Source: UBA1444 sp964601085
GTDB taxonomy: Bacteria > Bacillota > Negativicutes > UBA1444
DNA length: 64,000 nt
Reading direction: 5' to 3'
NCBI GenBank assembly: GCA_964601085.1
Contig: CAZRLN010000006.1
Location: forward strand, 1-64,000
Position numbers and translations under genes: made by a program. The notes beneath the pieces are model-generated. The model did not search any database. It saw nothing but the letters and a program-made list of their open reading frames with translations, and was not told where the DNA came from. Numbering within the stretch: the stretch's first letter is position 1; each line of letters starts with the position of its first letter. Below, piece by piece: positions 15,903-25,573 of the stretch.

Positions 15903-16609
15903 TGAGCATGAATACTTCCCTCCGACGACTGATCGTGCACGAGCAGCCGAAATCGCCGATCGCCGAGGCTTACCGGACGCTGCGGACCAACATCCAGTAT
16001 GCCCGGGTGGACGGCGACCTGAAAGTCCTGCTGTTCACCAGCGCCGGTCCCGGCGAAGGCAAATCCACCGTGGCCGCCAACAGCGCCGTGGCCCTGGCCC
16101 AGACCGGACGCCGGGTGATCCTGGTGGACTGCGACCTGCGCAAACCGGTGCAACATCATTTATTTAACCTGAATAAAAAAGGCCTGACGAACTGCCTCGT
16201 CGGCGAGTCGTCGGCGGCCGAGCTGCTGCAGGACACCGAGATCGACGGACTGCGGGTGCTCACCAGCGGGCCGATCCCGCCGAACCCGGCGGAGCTGCTC
16301 GGATCGACCCGGATGGACCGGTTGCTGGCCGAACTGCGGGAGATGACCGACTACCTCATCCTCGACTGCCCGCCGGTCATCGCCGTCACCGACGCCTGCG
16401 TCCTCGCGCCGAAGGCCGACGGCGTGCTGTTGGTGCTGGACGCCGACCAGGTGCGGCCGGAGATGGCCGAGAAGGCCAAGGAATTGCTGACGAACGCCCA
16501 GGGACGGATCCTCGGCGCGATCCTGAACCGGGTGGAAGTCGAGCAGGAGCACTCCTACTATTACTACTATTACGGGCACAAGAACAAGGAAGACAAGAAG
16601 GAGGGATAG
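15899..16609 (+). CDS. BY-kinase, CpsD/CapB-like tyrosine autokinase
   Basis: This 236-residue bacterial tyrosine kinase has Walker A (SAGPGEGKST) at about 48-57, Walker A' (VILVDCDLRKP) at about 73-83 and Walker B (LILDCPPV) at about 153-160. A C-terminal cluster of six consecutive tyrosines lies at about 220-225 for autophosphorylation. The N-terminal PIAEAYRTLRTNI helix mediates ring formation in known homologues. It works with the Wzz-like membrane protein and is reset by the PHP phosphatase of the same operon. Several ATGs are possible (15899, 15902, 15908). The first overlaps the upstream stop. Confidence 0.93.
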   Translation: MMSMNTSLRRLIVHEQPKSPIAEAYRTLRTNIQYARVDGDLKVLLFTSAGPGEGKSTVAANSAVALAQTGRRVILVDCDLRKPVQHHLFNLNKKGLTNCLVGESSAAELLQDTEIDGLRVLTSGPIPPNPAELLGSTRMDRLLAELREMTDYLILDCPPVIAVTDACVLAPKADGVLLVLDADQVRPEMAEKAKELLTNAQGRILGAILNRVEVEQEHSYYYYYYGHKNKEDKKEG

Positions 16610-16611
16610 CC

Positions 16612-18492
16612 ATGAAATCGTGGCTGGTCCCGGTGACCCTGTTCGTAACCGATGCGCTGCTGTTCACCTGCACGCCGCTGTTTGCGGCCTGGCTGCGGTT
16701 TGACGGCGCGCCGGACCCGCGGGTCGTGGCCATGATCTGGGGACAGCTGCCCTTCATCGTGGGCATCCGCCTGGTCTTTTTCGTGTTGTTCGGGCTGTAC
16801 CGGCGGCTGTGGCGTTACGCCAGCATCCCGGAACTGGCGGCCATTCTCGGCGCGGTATCCGCCGGCACGCTGACCAATCTGGCCATCGGCGTCCTGAGCG
16901 GCGAACGACTGCCGATGAGTATCGTCATGCTGGTTTGGCTGTTGAACATCATCCTGGTCGGGGTTTCCCGCTGCGGCCTGCGCATCCTGAGTTTCCTTCG
17001 CTACGGCTACCGCAGCGGCGCCAGCAATGTCCTGATCGTCGGCGCCGGCGACGCCGGGGCGATGATCGCCCGGGAACTGGACAGCGCCTATCGGGGCAAG
17101 AAAAAACTGATTGGGTTTATCGACGACGATCCGATGAAATACAAACAGCAGCTGTTCGGCGCCAAAGTGCTCGGCAACCGCTCGGCGATCCGGAGTCTCG
17201 TCGAGACGAAACAGGTGAACGAGATTATCATCGCCTTGCCGTCGGCCGGCGGCGGGGTGATCCGGGAAATCGTGCAAAAGTGCAAGGGTCTGCCCTGCGA
17301 GGTGCGGACCGTGCCGGGGATTTATGAAGTGATCGACGGTCGGGTCAAGCTCTCCGAACTGCGGCAGATCGACGTGACCGATCTGCTGCGGCGGGAGCCG
17401 GTGCAGCTGGATATGGAACGCATTGGCGCGTTCCTGCGCGGCAAACGGGTGCTCGTGACCGGGGCCGGCGGCTCGATCGGCTCGGAACTGTGCCGCCAGA
17501 TCGCCCGGACCCACCCGGATCGCCTCCTTTGTCTCGGCCGCGGCGAAAACAGCATCTTCGACATCACGAACGAGTTGCGGGAGAAATATCCCGAGTTGAA
17601 ACAAGAGGCCATCATCGCCAACGTGCAGGATGAGGACCGGCTCAGGACGATCTTCGAACAGTGGCGGCCCCAGGTCGTGTTCCACGCGGCGGCGCACAAG
17701 CATGTGCCGTTGATGGAGGCCCAGCCGGTCGAGGCGGTGCGCAACAACATCTTTGGTACGCAGAATGTGGCGGAGATGGCGGATCGGTTCGGTGTCGAAG
17801 CGTTTGTCCTGATCTCCACCGACAAGGCCGTCAATCCCACCAGCGTGATGGGAACCACGAAGCGGGTGGCCGAACTCGTCGTCCAGCAGATCGCCGAAAC
17901 CAGCGCAACCCGGTATTCCGCCGTGCGGTTCGGTAACGTCCTGGGCAGCCGGGGCAGCGTGATCCCGACATTCCGGCATCAGATCGCCGCCGGCGGACCG
18001 GTGACAGTGACCGATCCCGACATGAAACGTTACTTCATGACGATCCCGGAAGCGGTGCAACTGGTGCTGCAGACCGCCGTCATGGCCCAGGGCGGGGAAG
18101 TGTTCGTCCTGGACATGGGCGAGCCGGTAAAGATCCTGGATCTGGCCTGCGACCTGATCGAACTGTCCGGGCTGAAACCCTACGATGACATCCCGATCCG
18201 GTTCACGGGCCTGCGGCCGGGCGAGAAACTGTTCGAAGAACTGCTGACCGCCGAGGAAGGCACCACGTCGACCCACCACGAGAAGATCTTCACGGCGAAG
18301 ATCAGCCGGCGGATCGACGACCGCGAGTTCGCTGTCCAGATGGAACGGCTGCGGGAAGCGGAAAAAGCGGAGACGATTCGGCGCTGCCTGCAGAAACTGG
18401 TGCCGACGTACCACCAACCACTGCAGCACACGGAGAGTCCGAAACCGGTGTTGCAGCTGACGACGGATGCCGTGGCGCAGCAGAGCGCCTGA
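16612..18492 (+). CDS. capD: CapD/PglF/WbpM-like membrane nucleotide-sugar 4,6-dehydratase
   Basis: This 626-residue protein has about four N-terminal membrane spans (residues 8-110), a CoA/NAD-binding-like domain (NVLIVGAGDAGAMIARE) and then the dehydratase domain (VLVTGAGGSIGSELCRQI). It carries the STDKAVNPTSVMGTTKRVAE active-site segment, where Met replaces the usual Tyr, as is normal in this subgroup. Homologues convert UDP-GlcNAc to the 4-keto-6-deoxy sugar at the inner membrane and so begin synthesis of bacillosamine, FucNAc or QuiNAc. The position at the end of the GC-rich control block, directly before the AT-rich cassette, suggests it supplies a precursor for the repeat unit. The start is backed by GGAGGG. 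Confidence 0.92.
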   Translation: MKSWLVPVTLFVTDALLFTCTPLFAAWLRFDGAPDPRVVAMIWGQLPFIVGIRLVFFVLFGLYRRLWRYASIPELAAILGAVSAGTLTNLAIGVLSGERLPMSIVMLVWLLNIILVGVSRCGLRILSFLRYGYRSGASNVLIVGAGDAGAMIARELDSAYRGKKKLIGFIDDDPMKYKQQLFGAKVLGNRSAIRSLVETKQVNEIIIALPSAGGGVIREIVQKCKGLPCEVRTVPGIYEVIDGRVKLSELRQIDVTDLLRREPVQLDMERIGAFLRGKRVLVTGAGGSIGSELCRQIARTHPDRLLCLGRGENSIFDITNELREKYPELKQEAIIANVQDEDRLRTIFEQWRPQVVFHAAAHKHVPLMEAQPVEAVRNNIFGTQNVAEMADRFGVEAFVLISTDKAVNPTSVMGTTKRVAELVVQQIAETSATRYSAVRFGNVLGSRGSVIPTFRHQIAAGGPVTVTDPDMKRYFMTIPEAVQLVLQTAVMAQGGEVFVLDMGEPVKILDLACDLIELSGLKPYDDIPIRFTGLRPGEKLFEELLTAEEGTTSTHHEKIFTAKISRRIDDREFAVQMERLREAEKAETIRRCLQKLVPTYHQPLQHTESPKPVLQLTTDAVAQQSA

Positions 18493-18553
18493 ATTATTGA
18501 TCAAAACCGTGAACTAATAATATGAACTAATAAAAGGAAGTAAGGATGAAACA

Positions 18554-19999
18554 ATGAAAATTTTGCTTATCAACCCGCCGTTTTTAGATAAATATTCAAA
18601 AAGTTCACGGAGTCCTGCAGTCACAAAAAGTGGGACTATATATTTCCCCCTTTGGCTATCCTATGCAGCAGGCATATTGGATAAAGCGGGACATCAATTG
18701 AAAATCATAGATGCACCAGCAAAGTGTTTGAGCACTGCACAGACATTGGAGATGGTAAACGAATTTGATCCCGAATTTGTCGTCCTTGATACATCCACTC
18801 CAAGTATTGATAGTGATTTGGCTTTTGCAAAAGAACTTAAGGGAAGTATCCCTAATTGCAAGATTAGCTTGGTGGGAACTCATGCCTCGGTTTTTGCTGA
18901 AGAGATTTTACGAAATAATTCTTTTATTGATTTTATTGCGCGGCATGAATATGATTATACACTTCGTGAATTAGCCGAAAAAATGACTAACCCTGATTTG
19001 TATTCGAGCATTGATGGAATTAGTTATGTCGCAAATAATCAGGTTTTACATAACCCTGATCGGGCCTATATTCATAATCTTGATGAATTACCTTTTGTTA
19101 GCGGAGTATATAAGAAATATCTTGATATCAAGGATTATTTCTATGCTCATGTCAGTTATCCAACCGTCAGCATTTTTTCAAGTCGTGGCTGCCCTTCAAA
19201 GTGTTTCTATTGCATGTATTCACAAGTAATGTTTGGAAAGAACTATCGTAAGCGAAGTGCGCAGAATCTATATGAAGAGTGTATTTATATTAAGAAAAAT
19301 TTTCCTGAAGTTAAAGAAATTCTAATCGATGACGATAATTTTGCCGTTGATCAAGAGAATGTTATCGAATTTTGTAATCGTTTGATTGGCAATAAAATCG
19401 ATTTGAAATGGACGGTTCAAGTCAGGGTTACTTTAAAATATGAGACAATGGTTTTGATGAAAAAGGCTGGATGCAAGTTGTTAGTTACTGGTTTTGAGAG
19501 TGGCAACCAACAAATTTTGGATAATATGCACAAAGGAATCACATTGGAACAATCGTTGATTTTTAATGCAAATGCACAAAAAGCAGGCATTCGGGTTCAT
19601 GGATGCTTCATGGTCGGTAATCCTGGAGAAACAAAAACCACAATGCAAGAAACTTTGGACTTTGCGAAAAAACTTAACCTTGATACCGTGCAATTTTTTC
19701 CACTGATGGTCTATCCTGGAACAGAAGCGTATGAGTGGGCAAAAAATAATAATTATATCAAGGCTTCTAATTTCAGAGACTGGCTAAAAGATGACGGGAT
19801 GCATAATTGCGTTTTAAGTACCGATAAATTGACGAGCGAAGAATTGGTGGCTTTTTGCAATGTTGCTCGTAAAAAATTTTATTTGCGTCCAAGCTATATT
19901 TTTATGAAGGCGTGTCAGTGTTTGACAAGTAAAGATGATGCAGTTCGTACACTAAAAGCTTTCGGAACATTTTGGAAGTATTTGTTCGTGAATAAATAA
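18554..19999 (+). CDS. B12-binding-domain radical SAM protein
   Basis: This 481-residue protein begins with a cobalamin-binding-like fold (MKILLINPPF, FPLWLSYAAGILDKAGH). The radical SAM cluster motif CxxxCxxC follows as C213, C217 and C220 in SRGCPSKCFYC, with the later glycine-rich and ESG motifs. The DxHxxG cobalamin ligand motif is not evident, so cobalamin would be bound base-off without a histidine ligand or not at all. Relatives are methyltransferases or tailoring enzymes for lipids, antibiotics and some polysaccharides. It is the first gene of the AT-rich cassette, has a separate ribosome binding site and precedes a GT2 gene, so a glycan or lipid-carrier modification is the best guess. 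Confidence 0.82.
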   Translation: MKILLINPPFLDKYSKSSRSPAVTKSGTIYFPLWLSYAAGILDKAGHQLKIIDAPAKCLSTAQTLEMVNEFDPEFVVLDTSTPSIDSDLAFAKELKGSIPNCKISLVGTHASVFAEEILRNNSFIDFIARHEYDYTLRELAEKMTNPDLYSSIDGISYVANNQVLHNPDRAYIHNLDELPFVSGVYKKYLDIKDYFYAHVSYPTVSIFSSRGCPSKCFYCMYSQVMFGKNYRKRSAQNLYEECIYIKKNFPEVKEILIDDDNFAVDQENVIEFCNRLIGNKIDLKWTVQVRVTLKYETMVLMKKAGCKLLVTGFESGNQQILDNMHKGITLEQSLIFNANAQKAGIRVHGCFMVGNPGETKTTMQETLDFAKKLNLDTVQFFPLMVYPGTEAYEWAKNNNYIKASNFRDWLKDDGMHNCVLSTDKLTSEELVAFCNVARKKFYLRPSYIFMKACQCLTSKDDAVRTLKAFGTFWKYLFVNK

Positions 20000-20023
20000 C
20001 TCCATATTCAAAAGGAGTCCTTT

Positions 20024-21208
20024 ATGACAACAGCATTGTATGCAATTTTGGTGATATCTTTTTTTGCTCCAATATACACATATGCGATATATCCAGTACT
20101 ATTAATAATTTTATCTTTTTTTATGCGAAAAGAATATCGCATCGATTCGGACTATCGGCCTTTTGTTTCCGTAATAGTAGCCGCCTACAATGAGGAAAGT
20201 GTAATTGCAGAGAAGATTATCAATTTAAGTAAAATGGATTATCCTCAAGATAAAATCGAATTTCTCGTAGGTTCCGATGGATCAACTGACAGGACAGTTG
20301 AAATTGCAAATAATTACTCGCATATTGCTAATTTAACAGTCCTTGATCTGCCGCGTGGCGGGAAGGTAAATGCGTTGAATGCATTGTTAAGAGTTGCAAA
20401 GGGCCAGATTTTGGTTTTTTCTGACGCTAACACGATGTATGATTCCCAAGCGATTGTTCACTTGGTCAAATACTTTCGTGATGAAAGAATAGGCTGCGTG
20501 AGTGGACAACTGCGTTACAAAGTTGATGCGAATTCAGGACAGGGTGCCAGATCCGAGAGTGCATACTGGAAATATGAGAATTGGGTAAAAGTCCTTGAAT
20601 CTCAAGTCGGGCAACTTTCTGGCGCTAATGGTGCAATTTATGCGATCAGAAATAATTTGATTCGAGAAATTCCTAAAGATGTAATTAATGATGATTTTTA
20701 TGTATCAACATTTGCATTACAAGCAGGGTACGATGTGATTTTAGAAAAAGAAGCCATTGCATTCGAGAACCCTAATGATGATTTTTTCAGCCAGTTTAGG
20801 CGGCATATTCGCGATGGGGCCGGTCATTACCAAGCGATGTTTCTATTTTGGAAATTGTTGTTATGGCGCAAAGGTAGTTATGTTTATGTTTCACATCGGG
20901 TAATCCGATGGTTGGTGCCATTTTTCCTAGTTTTATTGTTTTTGAGCAATGCAGCGCTGATGGGAGAAAAAATGATATTAGACTTGTGCCTGACTAGCCA
21001 AATATTATTATATGCTTTGTTGTATGTCTATTATTCGACTTTAAGAAAATACGACGATGAGACATTTATGCCGATTCCGAATAATAACATCTTGAAAAAA
21101 ATCTTCAATATTACTTTTTATTTTTTTTCGGTGAATATAGCATTACTGATCGGTTTTTGCAGGTTTATAGGAAAGCGGCAGAAAGCTTGTTGGGAAACAG
21201 AGCGGTGA
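20024..21208 (+). CDS. Membrane glycosyltransferase family 2
   Basis: The protein has 394 residues with one N-terminal span, a GT2 domain and three C-terminal spans. The GT2 domain contains FVSVIVAAYNEESVI, VGSDGSTDRTVEIA and SDANTMYDSQ, then QLSGANGAIYAIR and the Q(Q)xRW-like QFRRHIRDGAGHY. This is the processive-type GT2 architecture (N-acetylglucosaminyl- or hyaluronan-type transferases) at the inner membrane. The active-site aspartates are present. Low GC content matches the cassette. The polymer or linkage made is not predictable. Confidence 0.85.
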   Translation: MTTALYAILVISFFAPIYTYAIYPVLLIILSFFMRKEYRIDSDYRPFVSVIVAAYNEESVIAEKIINLSKMDYPQDKIEFLVGSDGSTDRTVEIANNYSHIANLTVLDLPRGGKVNALNALLRVAKGQILVFSDANTMYDSQAIVHLVKYFRDERIGCVSGQLRYKVDANSGQGARSESAYWKYENWVKVLESQVGQLSGANGAIYAIRNNLIREIPKDVINDDFYVSTFALQAGYDVILEKEAIAFENPNDDFFSQFRRHIRDGAGHYQAMFLFWKLLLWRKGSYVYVSHRVIRWLVPFFLVLLFLSNAALMGEKMILDLCLTSQILLYALLYVYYSTLRKYDDETFMPIPNNNILKKIFNITFYFFSVNIALLIGFCRFIGKRQKACWETER

Positions 21209-21328
21209 AAATCCAGTGATTGGCAAAATAATGAGATATAGGGGTGACCGACATGACGATATAAAGCCAAGAAGATTATTTTGAATTGATCAATACCTTG
21301 TAAGTGGCATACAATATTTTGAAATTTT

Positions 21329-22594
21329 TTGAAATTTGGTGTGAATGTGGGGAAAAAAAAATATCTTATCATTAGCCCTAATATTACATATATCGGTGGC
21401 GCACAAATATATATACGGAATAAGAAGATTTTTATGGAAGAAAACGGATGGGAAGTATATGTGTTCAGTGCGAAATACGGGAATGTAATAATTGGTGAAT
21501 TAAAAGAAAGTATAGACTGTGTTTTTCCGCAACTAAATATCGTCCCAATATATTTACCTAATGCAACAAAGAACAGAATAATTGATTTAATTATTAAACA
21601 CATCAACTTTTTTGATGCAGAAATAATTATAGAGACTCATTCAATAGCCACGTCCATGTGGGGGGAAATAATTGCCGGAAAAGTAGAGGGAAAACATATA
21701 GTATATTTGTTGAGTGAGTATTTTGAAAAAACCGAAAAATACCAACTAGCTTTTTTGGATTTTAAGCATCGTAGACGAGAATTAGCTGGGATATCGAATA
21801 AATCCTTGGGGATCTTATTTTCACGGTATAAAAAATTAGTTCCAGATGAAAATTATGCGCTGAACGCTGTTTGCCTAAACTGCGTGGAAAATATCAAATG
21901 CCCAATAATTGATAACTTGGGTAAGATGGATGTTAATATTGCGTGTATAACGAGATTAGAAAAGCCATATGTTAATTCTTTGGCAAATGAAATTGTTGTA
22001 TTTGCGAACAAAAATAGCGGAATTTCAGTGCAAGTAATTTTTCTTGGTGGTACATCAGAAGATGGAGTGGAGAAAAGACTTCGTATGATTTTGAGTAGAG
22101 CTCCAAATGTTAATTTAGTCGTGACCGGGTATATTTCTCCAATACCGTTGAAGATTTTCGAGATTGCCGATTTATTTATTGGTGTATCCGATGCAGCCAA
22201 AATTAGTGCTATTGAAGGTTCATTAACTCTTACAATCGATGTGATAAATTATAGACCTATTGGCTTACTTGGTATCGATACACACGATTCTATATATTGT
22301 GATAGCAGTAGAAAAGAAACCATTGCTGAAATTTTGCATGATATATTGATAATTAATAAATTACATTTATTTCACAAGAAAAAAATGATTGCAGTGAAAA
22401 AGATGGACTTTAGGGAAGAGTATTTCAATCATATAGAGTTTATTTCTTTATCGAGTCGTGAGAAAAGTTACTACAATATTTCTAATCATGCTCTACCACG
22501 AAAAGAAGCAATTAAAAAAATGCTTTATAATATTCTAGGTGTTGCAGGTTATAACAGGCTTGCAAGAATCAAAAGAAGCATAATTAAGTCTTGA
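21329..22594 (+). CDS. GT4-like (GT-B) glycosyltransferase, divergent
   Basis: This 421-residue cytoplasmic protein has GT-B features. An N-terminal YLIISPNITYIGGAQIYIRN carries the GGAQ loop, the middle has VNIACITRLEKPYVNSLANEIV, and the C-terminal domain has VTGYISPIPLKIFEIADLFIGVSDAAKISAIEGSL. The usual E-x7-E motif is only partly kept (AIEGSLTLTIDVI), so activity or donor type may differ. The start is uncertain: TTG at 21329, GTG at 21341 and GTG at 21347 are all in frame and none has a clear ribosome binding site. It follows a 120-base spacer in which nothing was recognised. Confidence 0.68.
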   Translation: MKFGVNVGKKKYLIISPNITYIGGAQIYIRNKKIFMEENGWEVYVFSAKYGNVIIGELKESIDCVFPQLNIVPIYLPNATKNRIIDLIIKHINFFDAEIIIETHSIATSMWGEIIAGKVEGKHIVYLLSEYFEKTEKYQLAFLDFKHRRRELAGISNKSLGILFSRYKKLVPDENYALNAVCLNCVENIKCPIIDNLGKMDVNIACITRLEKPYVNSLANEIVVFANKNSGISVQVIFLGGTSEDGVEKRLRMILSRAPNVNLVVTGYISPIPLKIFEIADLFIGVSDAAKISAIEGSLTLTIDVINYRPIGLLGIDTHDSIYCDSSRKETIAEILHDILIINKLHLFHKKKMIAVKKMDFREEYFNHIEFISLSSREKSYYNISNHALPRKEAIKKMLYNILGVAGYNRLARIKRSIIKS

Positions 22595-22816
22595 TTTAAC
22601 TAGTTTATGCCATTCTCACCAGCCAGTAAATAAACTGAACCTTGACCATTTTTGATGTTACCATATCAGAGGAACAGGTAGGAGTCTGTAAAAGAGTTTA
22701 TGCTTCTGTCTTTTCCCATAGAGAATATAGTAAAATGGGAAATTTTTCTAGATATATATACTCTAACTTCACTCAAATCTGTTTTGTGAATGTGTCAGCA
22801 AGATGAGGTATCTACG

Positions 22817-24274
22817 GTGAATGGAATTTCTAAAGCAACTTTAAGATCTCAAATTCTATCTGGACTTATTTGGCGCTTTCTTGAACGATGTGGGACTCAA
22901 TCGGTTCAGTTTATTGTTACCGTGATTTTAGCTAGAATATTGCTTCCTGAAGATTTTGGTACAGTCGCATTATTATCTGTTTTTATATCTATTGCAAATG
23001 TTATTGCTCAAGGCGGTTGGGGTTTAGCACTGATACAAAAAAGCGAAGTTTGCGACGGAGAGTATTCTTCAGTATTCTATTTGAGTCTATTGACGTCAGT
23101 TGCGTTGTATGTGTTGATTTTTTTATTAGCACCATCTATAGGGATGTTTTATTCTGTCCCGTTGTTAAGTCCTGTACTCCGTGTTATGGCGTTGTCACTT
23201 GTGATAGGGGCATTAAACAGTATTCATAACGCAAAATTATCGCGGGACATGAATTTTCACAAGAGTTTTTTTGTTAACATAGGTGGTGCTATTGCATTTG
23301 GTGCCGTTGGTATTGTAATGGCTAATTGTGGCTATGGAGTCTGGAGTTTGGTGTTTTCTCAACTCGCAGGGCAGGTAACTTCAACAATAATAATATGGAT
23401 AACGGTTCGATGGCGACCATGTTTTATCATTTCGATAGAAAAAGTAAAAGACTTATTTCGTTTTGGTTCGAATTTGCTGTGTTCCGGGTTGCTAGCTGTG
23501 GTTTTCAACAATCTTTACCCCTTTATTATTGGCAAATTTTATGATCGAATCCTATTAGGATATTACAATCGAGGAAACAGCATTCCGTCGATGTTGGTTG
23601 AAAATATTACTGGCACTATTTCTGGTGTTATGTTTCCTGCTATAGCTTCTTGCCAGAGCGACCGCGCTCACGTGAAAAAGTTAGTACGCAGAATGGTAGT
23701 TACAAGTTCATTTTTAGTATTTCCCATGATGTTAGGTTTAGCGGTAGTGGCTGAACCACTAGTTCAGCTTATATATACAGATAAATGGCTACCTTGTGTC
23801 CCTTTTTTACAATTGTCTTGCCTTACTTATGCAGTTTGGCCTATTCATACTGCGAATTTACAGGCTATCGCTGCAATTGGTCACAGTAAAGAATTCTTGA
23901 AGCTTGAGATAATTAAAAAAGTACTTATGGTAGTAGTTGTTGTAATAAGTGCCCACTTTGGAGTATACGTTATGGTCACTGGCGGGGCAGTTCTTTCACT
24001 TGTCTTCACTTTTATAAATGCTTGGCCAAATAGAAAATTGTTAGATTATGCATTTGAAGAACAAATGCTTGATATTATGCCGTCAATTTTTCTCTCTGTG
24101 ATTATGGGATTTGTTATTGAGATGCTTTCAATGTTGCCGTTTGGATCTGGATTATTATTATTCCTACAAGTTGTAGTCGGTAGCGCCTTTTATTTCGCTA
24201 GTGCTTATTGTTTTAAGTTAGAGAGTTTCACTTATTTGTTAAAGTCAATAAAAAATGGTATTACGCAGATTTAA
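22817..24274 (+). CDS. wzx: Oligosaccharide flippase, Wzx/WzxC type (MOP superfamily)
   Basis: This integral membrane protein of about 485 residues has around 12-14 spans. It begins with LRSQILSGLIWRFLERCGTQSVQFIVTVILARILLPEDFGTVAL, a stretch diagnostic of WzxC/MurJ-like polysaccharide flippases. It would turn undecaprenyl-PP-linked repeat units across the inner membrane. I prefer the GTG at 22817, eight bases after GATGAGGT, to the ATG at 22790, which lacks a ribosome binding site. It supports a Wzx/Wzy-dependent assembly of the locus 1 glycan. The 190-base gap before it shows no recognisable gene. Confidence 0.88.
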   Translation: MNGISKATLRSQILSGLIWRFLERCGTQSVQFIVTVILARILLPEDFGTVALLSVFISIANVIAQGGWGLALIQKSEVCDGEYSSVFYLSLLTSVALYVLIFLLAPSIGMFYSVPLLSPVLRVMALSLVIGALNSIHNAKLSRDMNFHKSFFVNIGGAIAFGAVGIVMANCGYGVWSLVFSQLAGQVTSTIIIWITVRWRPCFIISIEKVKDLFRFGSNLLCSGLLAVVFNNLYPFIIGKFYDRILLGYYNRGNSIPSMLVENITGTISGVMFPAIASCQSDRAHVKKLVRRMVVTSSFLVFPMMLGLAVVAEPLVQLIYTDKWLPCVPFLQLSCLTYAVWPIHTANLQAIAAIGHSKEFLKLEIIKKVLMVVVVVISAHFGVYVMVTGGAVLSLVFTFINAWPNRKLLDYAFEEQMLDIMPSIFLSVIMGFVIEMLSMLPFGSGLLLFLQVVVGSAFYFASAYCFKLESFTYLLKSIKNGITQI

Positions 24275-24357
24275 TTCCCCAACAAGATTATTTTGGAAGG
24301 AAAATCTCGAAATGGCTGTAAGGAAAAAACAAATTTCCAGATTAATAGGGGGGCTAA

Positions 24358-25458
24358 ATGAATAAACAAATTCAAGTGACCTGTTCGTCCATGCCTGATC
24401 TTTCAGAATATATCGCCGAAATAAAAGACTTGTGGGATAGTCACTGGCTAACAAATATGGGGGAGAAACACAAACAATTAGAAGCTGAACTTGTTCGATA
24501 TTTGCGTGTTCCCAATGTAACTTTATTTTCAAATGGTCATTTGGCTCTTGAATGTGCAATTTCCGCCTTGGGATTGACAGGAGAAGTAATAACTACACCT
24601 TTCACATTTGCATCCACAACGCATGCAATTGTTCGAAATGGGTTAACGCCTGTGTTTTGCGATATTGACCCAAATACTTATACGATTGATGTTGATAAAA
24701 TTGAGAGACTAATTACAAAAAAAACATCCGCAATTATTCCAGTTCATGTTTACGGAAATGTATGTGATGTAGAGGCCTTACAAGATATTGCGCAGAAATA
24801 TCGACTTAAGTTAATCTATGATGCCGCTCATGCTTTTGGAGTCGAGATAAATGGAAGAGGGATTGCCACTTATGGTGATGCATCAATGTTTAGTTTTCAT
24901 GCTACCAAAGTATTTCATACTATCGAGGGAGGTGCCGTTTCTTATAATAATGGAGATTTGAAAACAATTTTGAATCACTGGAAAAATTTCGGAATTACTG
25001 GACCCGAATCGGTTGAATATGTTGGCGGAAATGCTAAAATGAATGAGTTTCAAGCCGCTATGGGTATCTGTAATTTGCGCCATATTGATAAAGAAATAAA
25101 AAAACGAGGAATCGCAGTAGAAAGATACATGAATCGGTTTGATGGTGTTGAAGGTATTAAATTTGTTCAACACCAGAAAGGTGTAAAGAGAAATTATGCG
25201 TATTTTCCGGTTGTATTTGACAACTTCAGAATGAGCAGAGATCATGTGTATGAAGTATTAGCAGATAATAATGTTATTGCGCGTAAATATTTCTATCCAC
25301 TAACAAATAGCTTTGAATGTTACAGAGGTAAATTTAATTGTGATGATACCCCAGTTGCAAGATTTGTTGCTAATAGAGTATTGACACTTCCTCTCTACGC
25401 AGACATAGACTTAAATGATATTGATGAAATTTGTAATATCATTTTGAGCAATAAATAA
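24358..25458 (+). CDS. vioA: DegT/DnrJ/EryC1-type sugar aminotransferase, VioA-like
   Basis: This PLP enzyme has 366 residues. The internal aldimine lysine is K184 (FHATKVFHTIEGG), the PLP-binding D155 lies in IYDAAHAFG, and TTPFTFASTTHAIVRNG is typical of the VioA/FdtB branch. It would aminate dTDP-4-keto-6-deoxyglucose, using glutamate, to dTDP-4-amino-4,6-dideoxyglucose. The keto sugar is supplied by RmlA and RmlB encoded at 31.4-33.4 kb. The adjacent formyltransferase uses exactly this product, which is the main support for the VioA assignment. A GGGGGG run seven bases before the ATG serves as ribosome binding site. Confidence 0.82.
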   Translation: MNKQIQVTCSSMPDLSEYIAEIKDLWDSHWLTNMGEKHKQLEAELVRYLRVPNVTLFSNGHLALECAISALGLTGEVITTPFTFASTTHAIVRNGLTPVFCDIDPNTYTIDVDKIERLITKKTSAIIPVHVYGNVCDVEALQDIAQKYRLKLIYDAAHAFGVEINGRGIATYGDASMFSFHATKVFHTIEGGAVSYNNGDLKTILNHWKNFGITGPESVEYVGGNAKMNEFQAAMGICNLRHIDKEIKKRGIAVERYMNRFDGVEGIKFVQHQKGVKRNYAYFPVVFDNFRMSRDHVYEVLADNNVIARKYFYPLTNSFECYRGKFNCDDTPVARFVANRVLTLPLYADIDLNDIDEICNIILSNK

Positions 25459-25573
25459 TAACACAAGCTAGCAAATGGATCCCAAAACAGAAGAAATGTT
25501 GCCGAATCGAGAAAGCGACAATTTCTCACATTCATGAGATAAAATCCAAAGAAATAATGAAGGGAGGCTAACC

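Noticed and set aside
16570..18504. Very long minus-strand open frame (about 640 codons) opposite capD, and similar ones opposite the Wzz-like, ugd and rml genes
   Set aside because: They lie antisense to clearly conserved genes in GC-rich DNA, where stop codons are rare in the complementary frame. They have no ribosome binding sites and no recognisable domains.
22595..22816. Spacer before the flippase gene considered as a transposase remnant
   Set aside because: Short peptide-like stretches on the minus strand were seen, but there was no family motif and no terminal inverted repeat.
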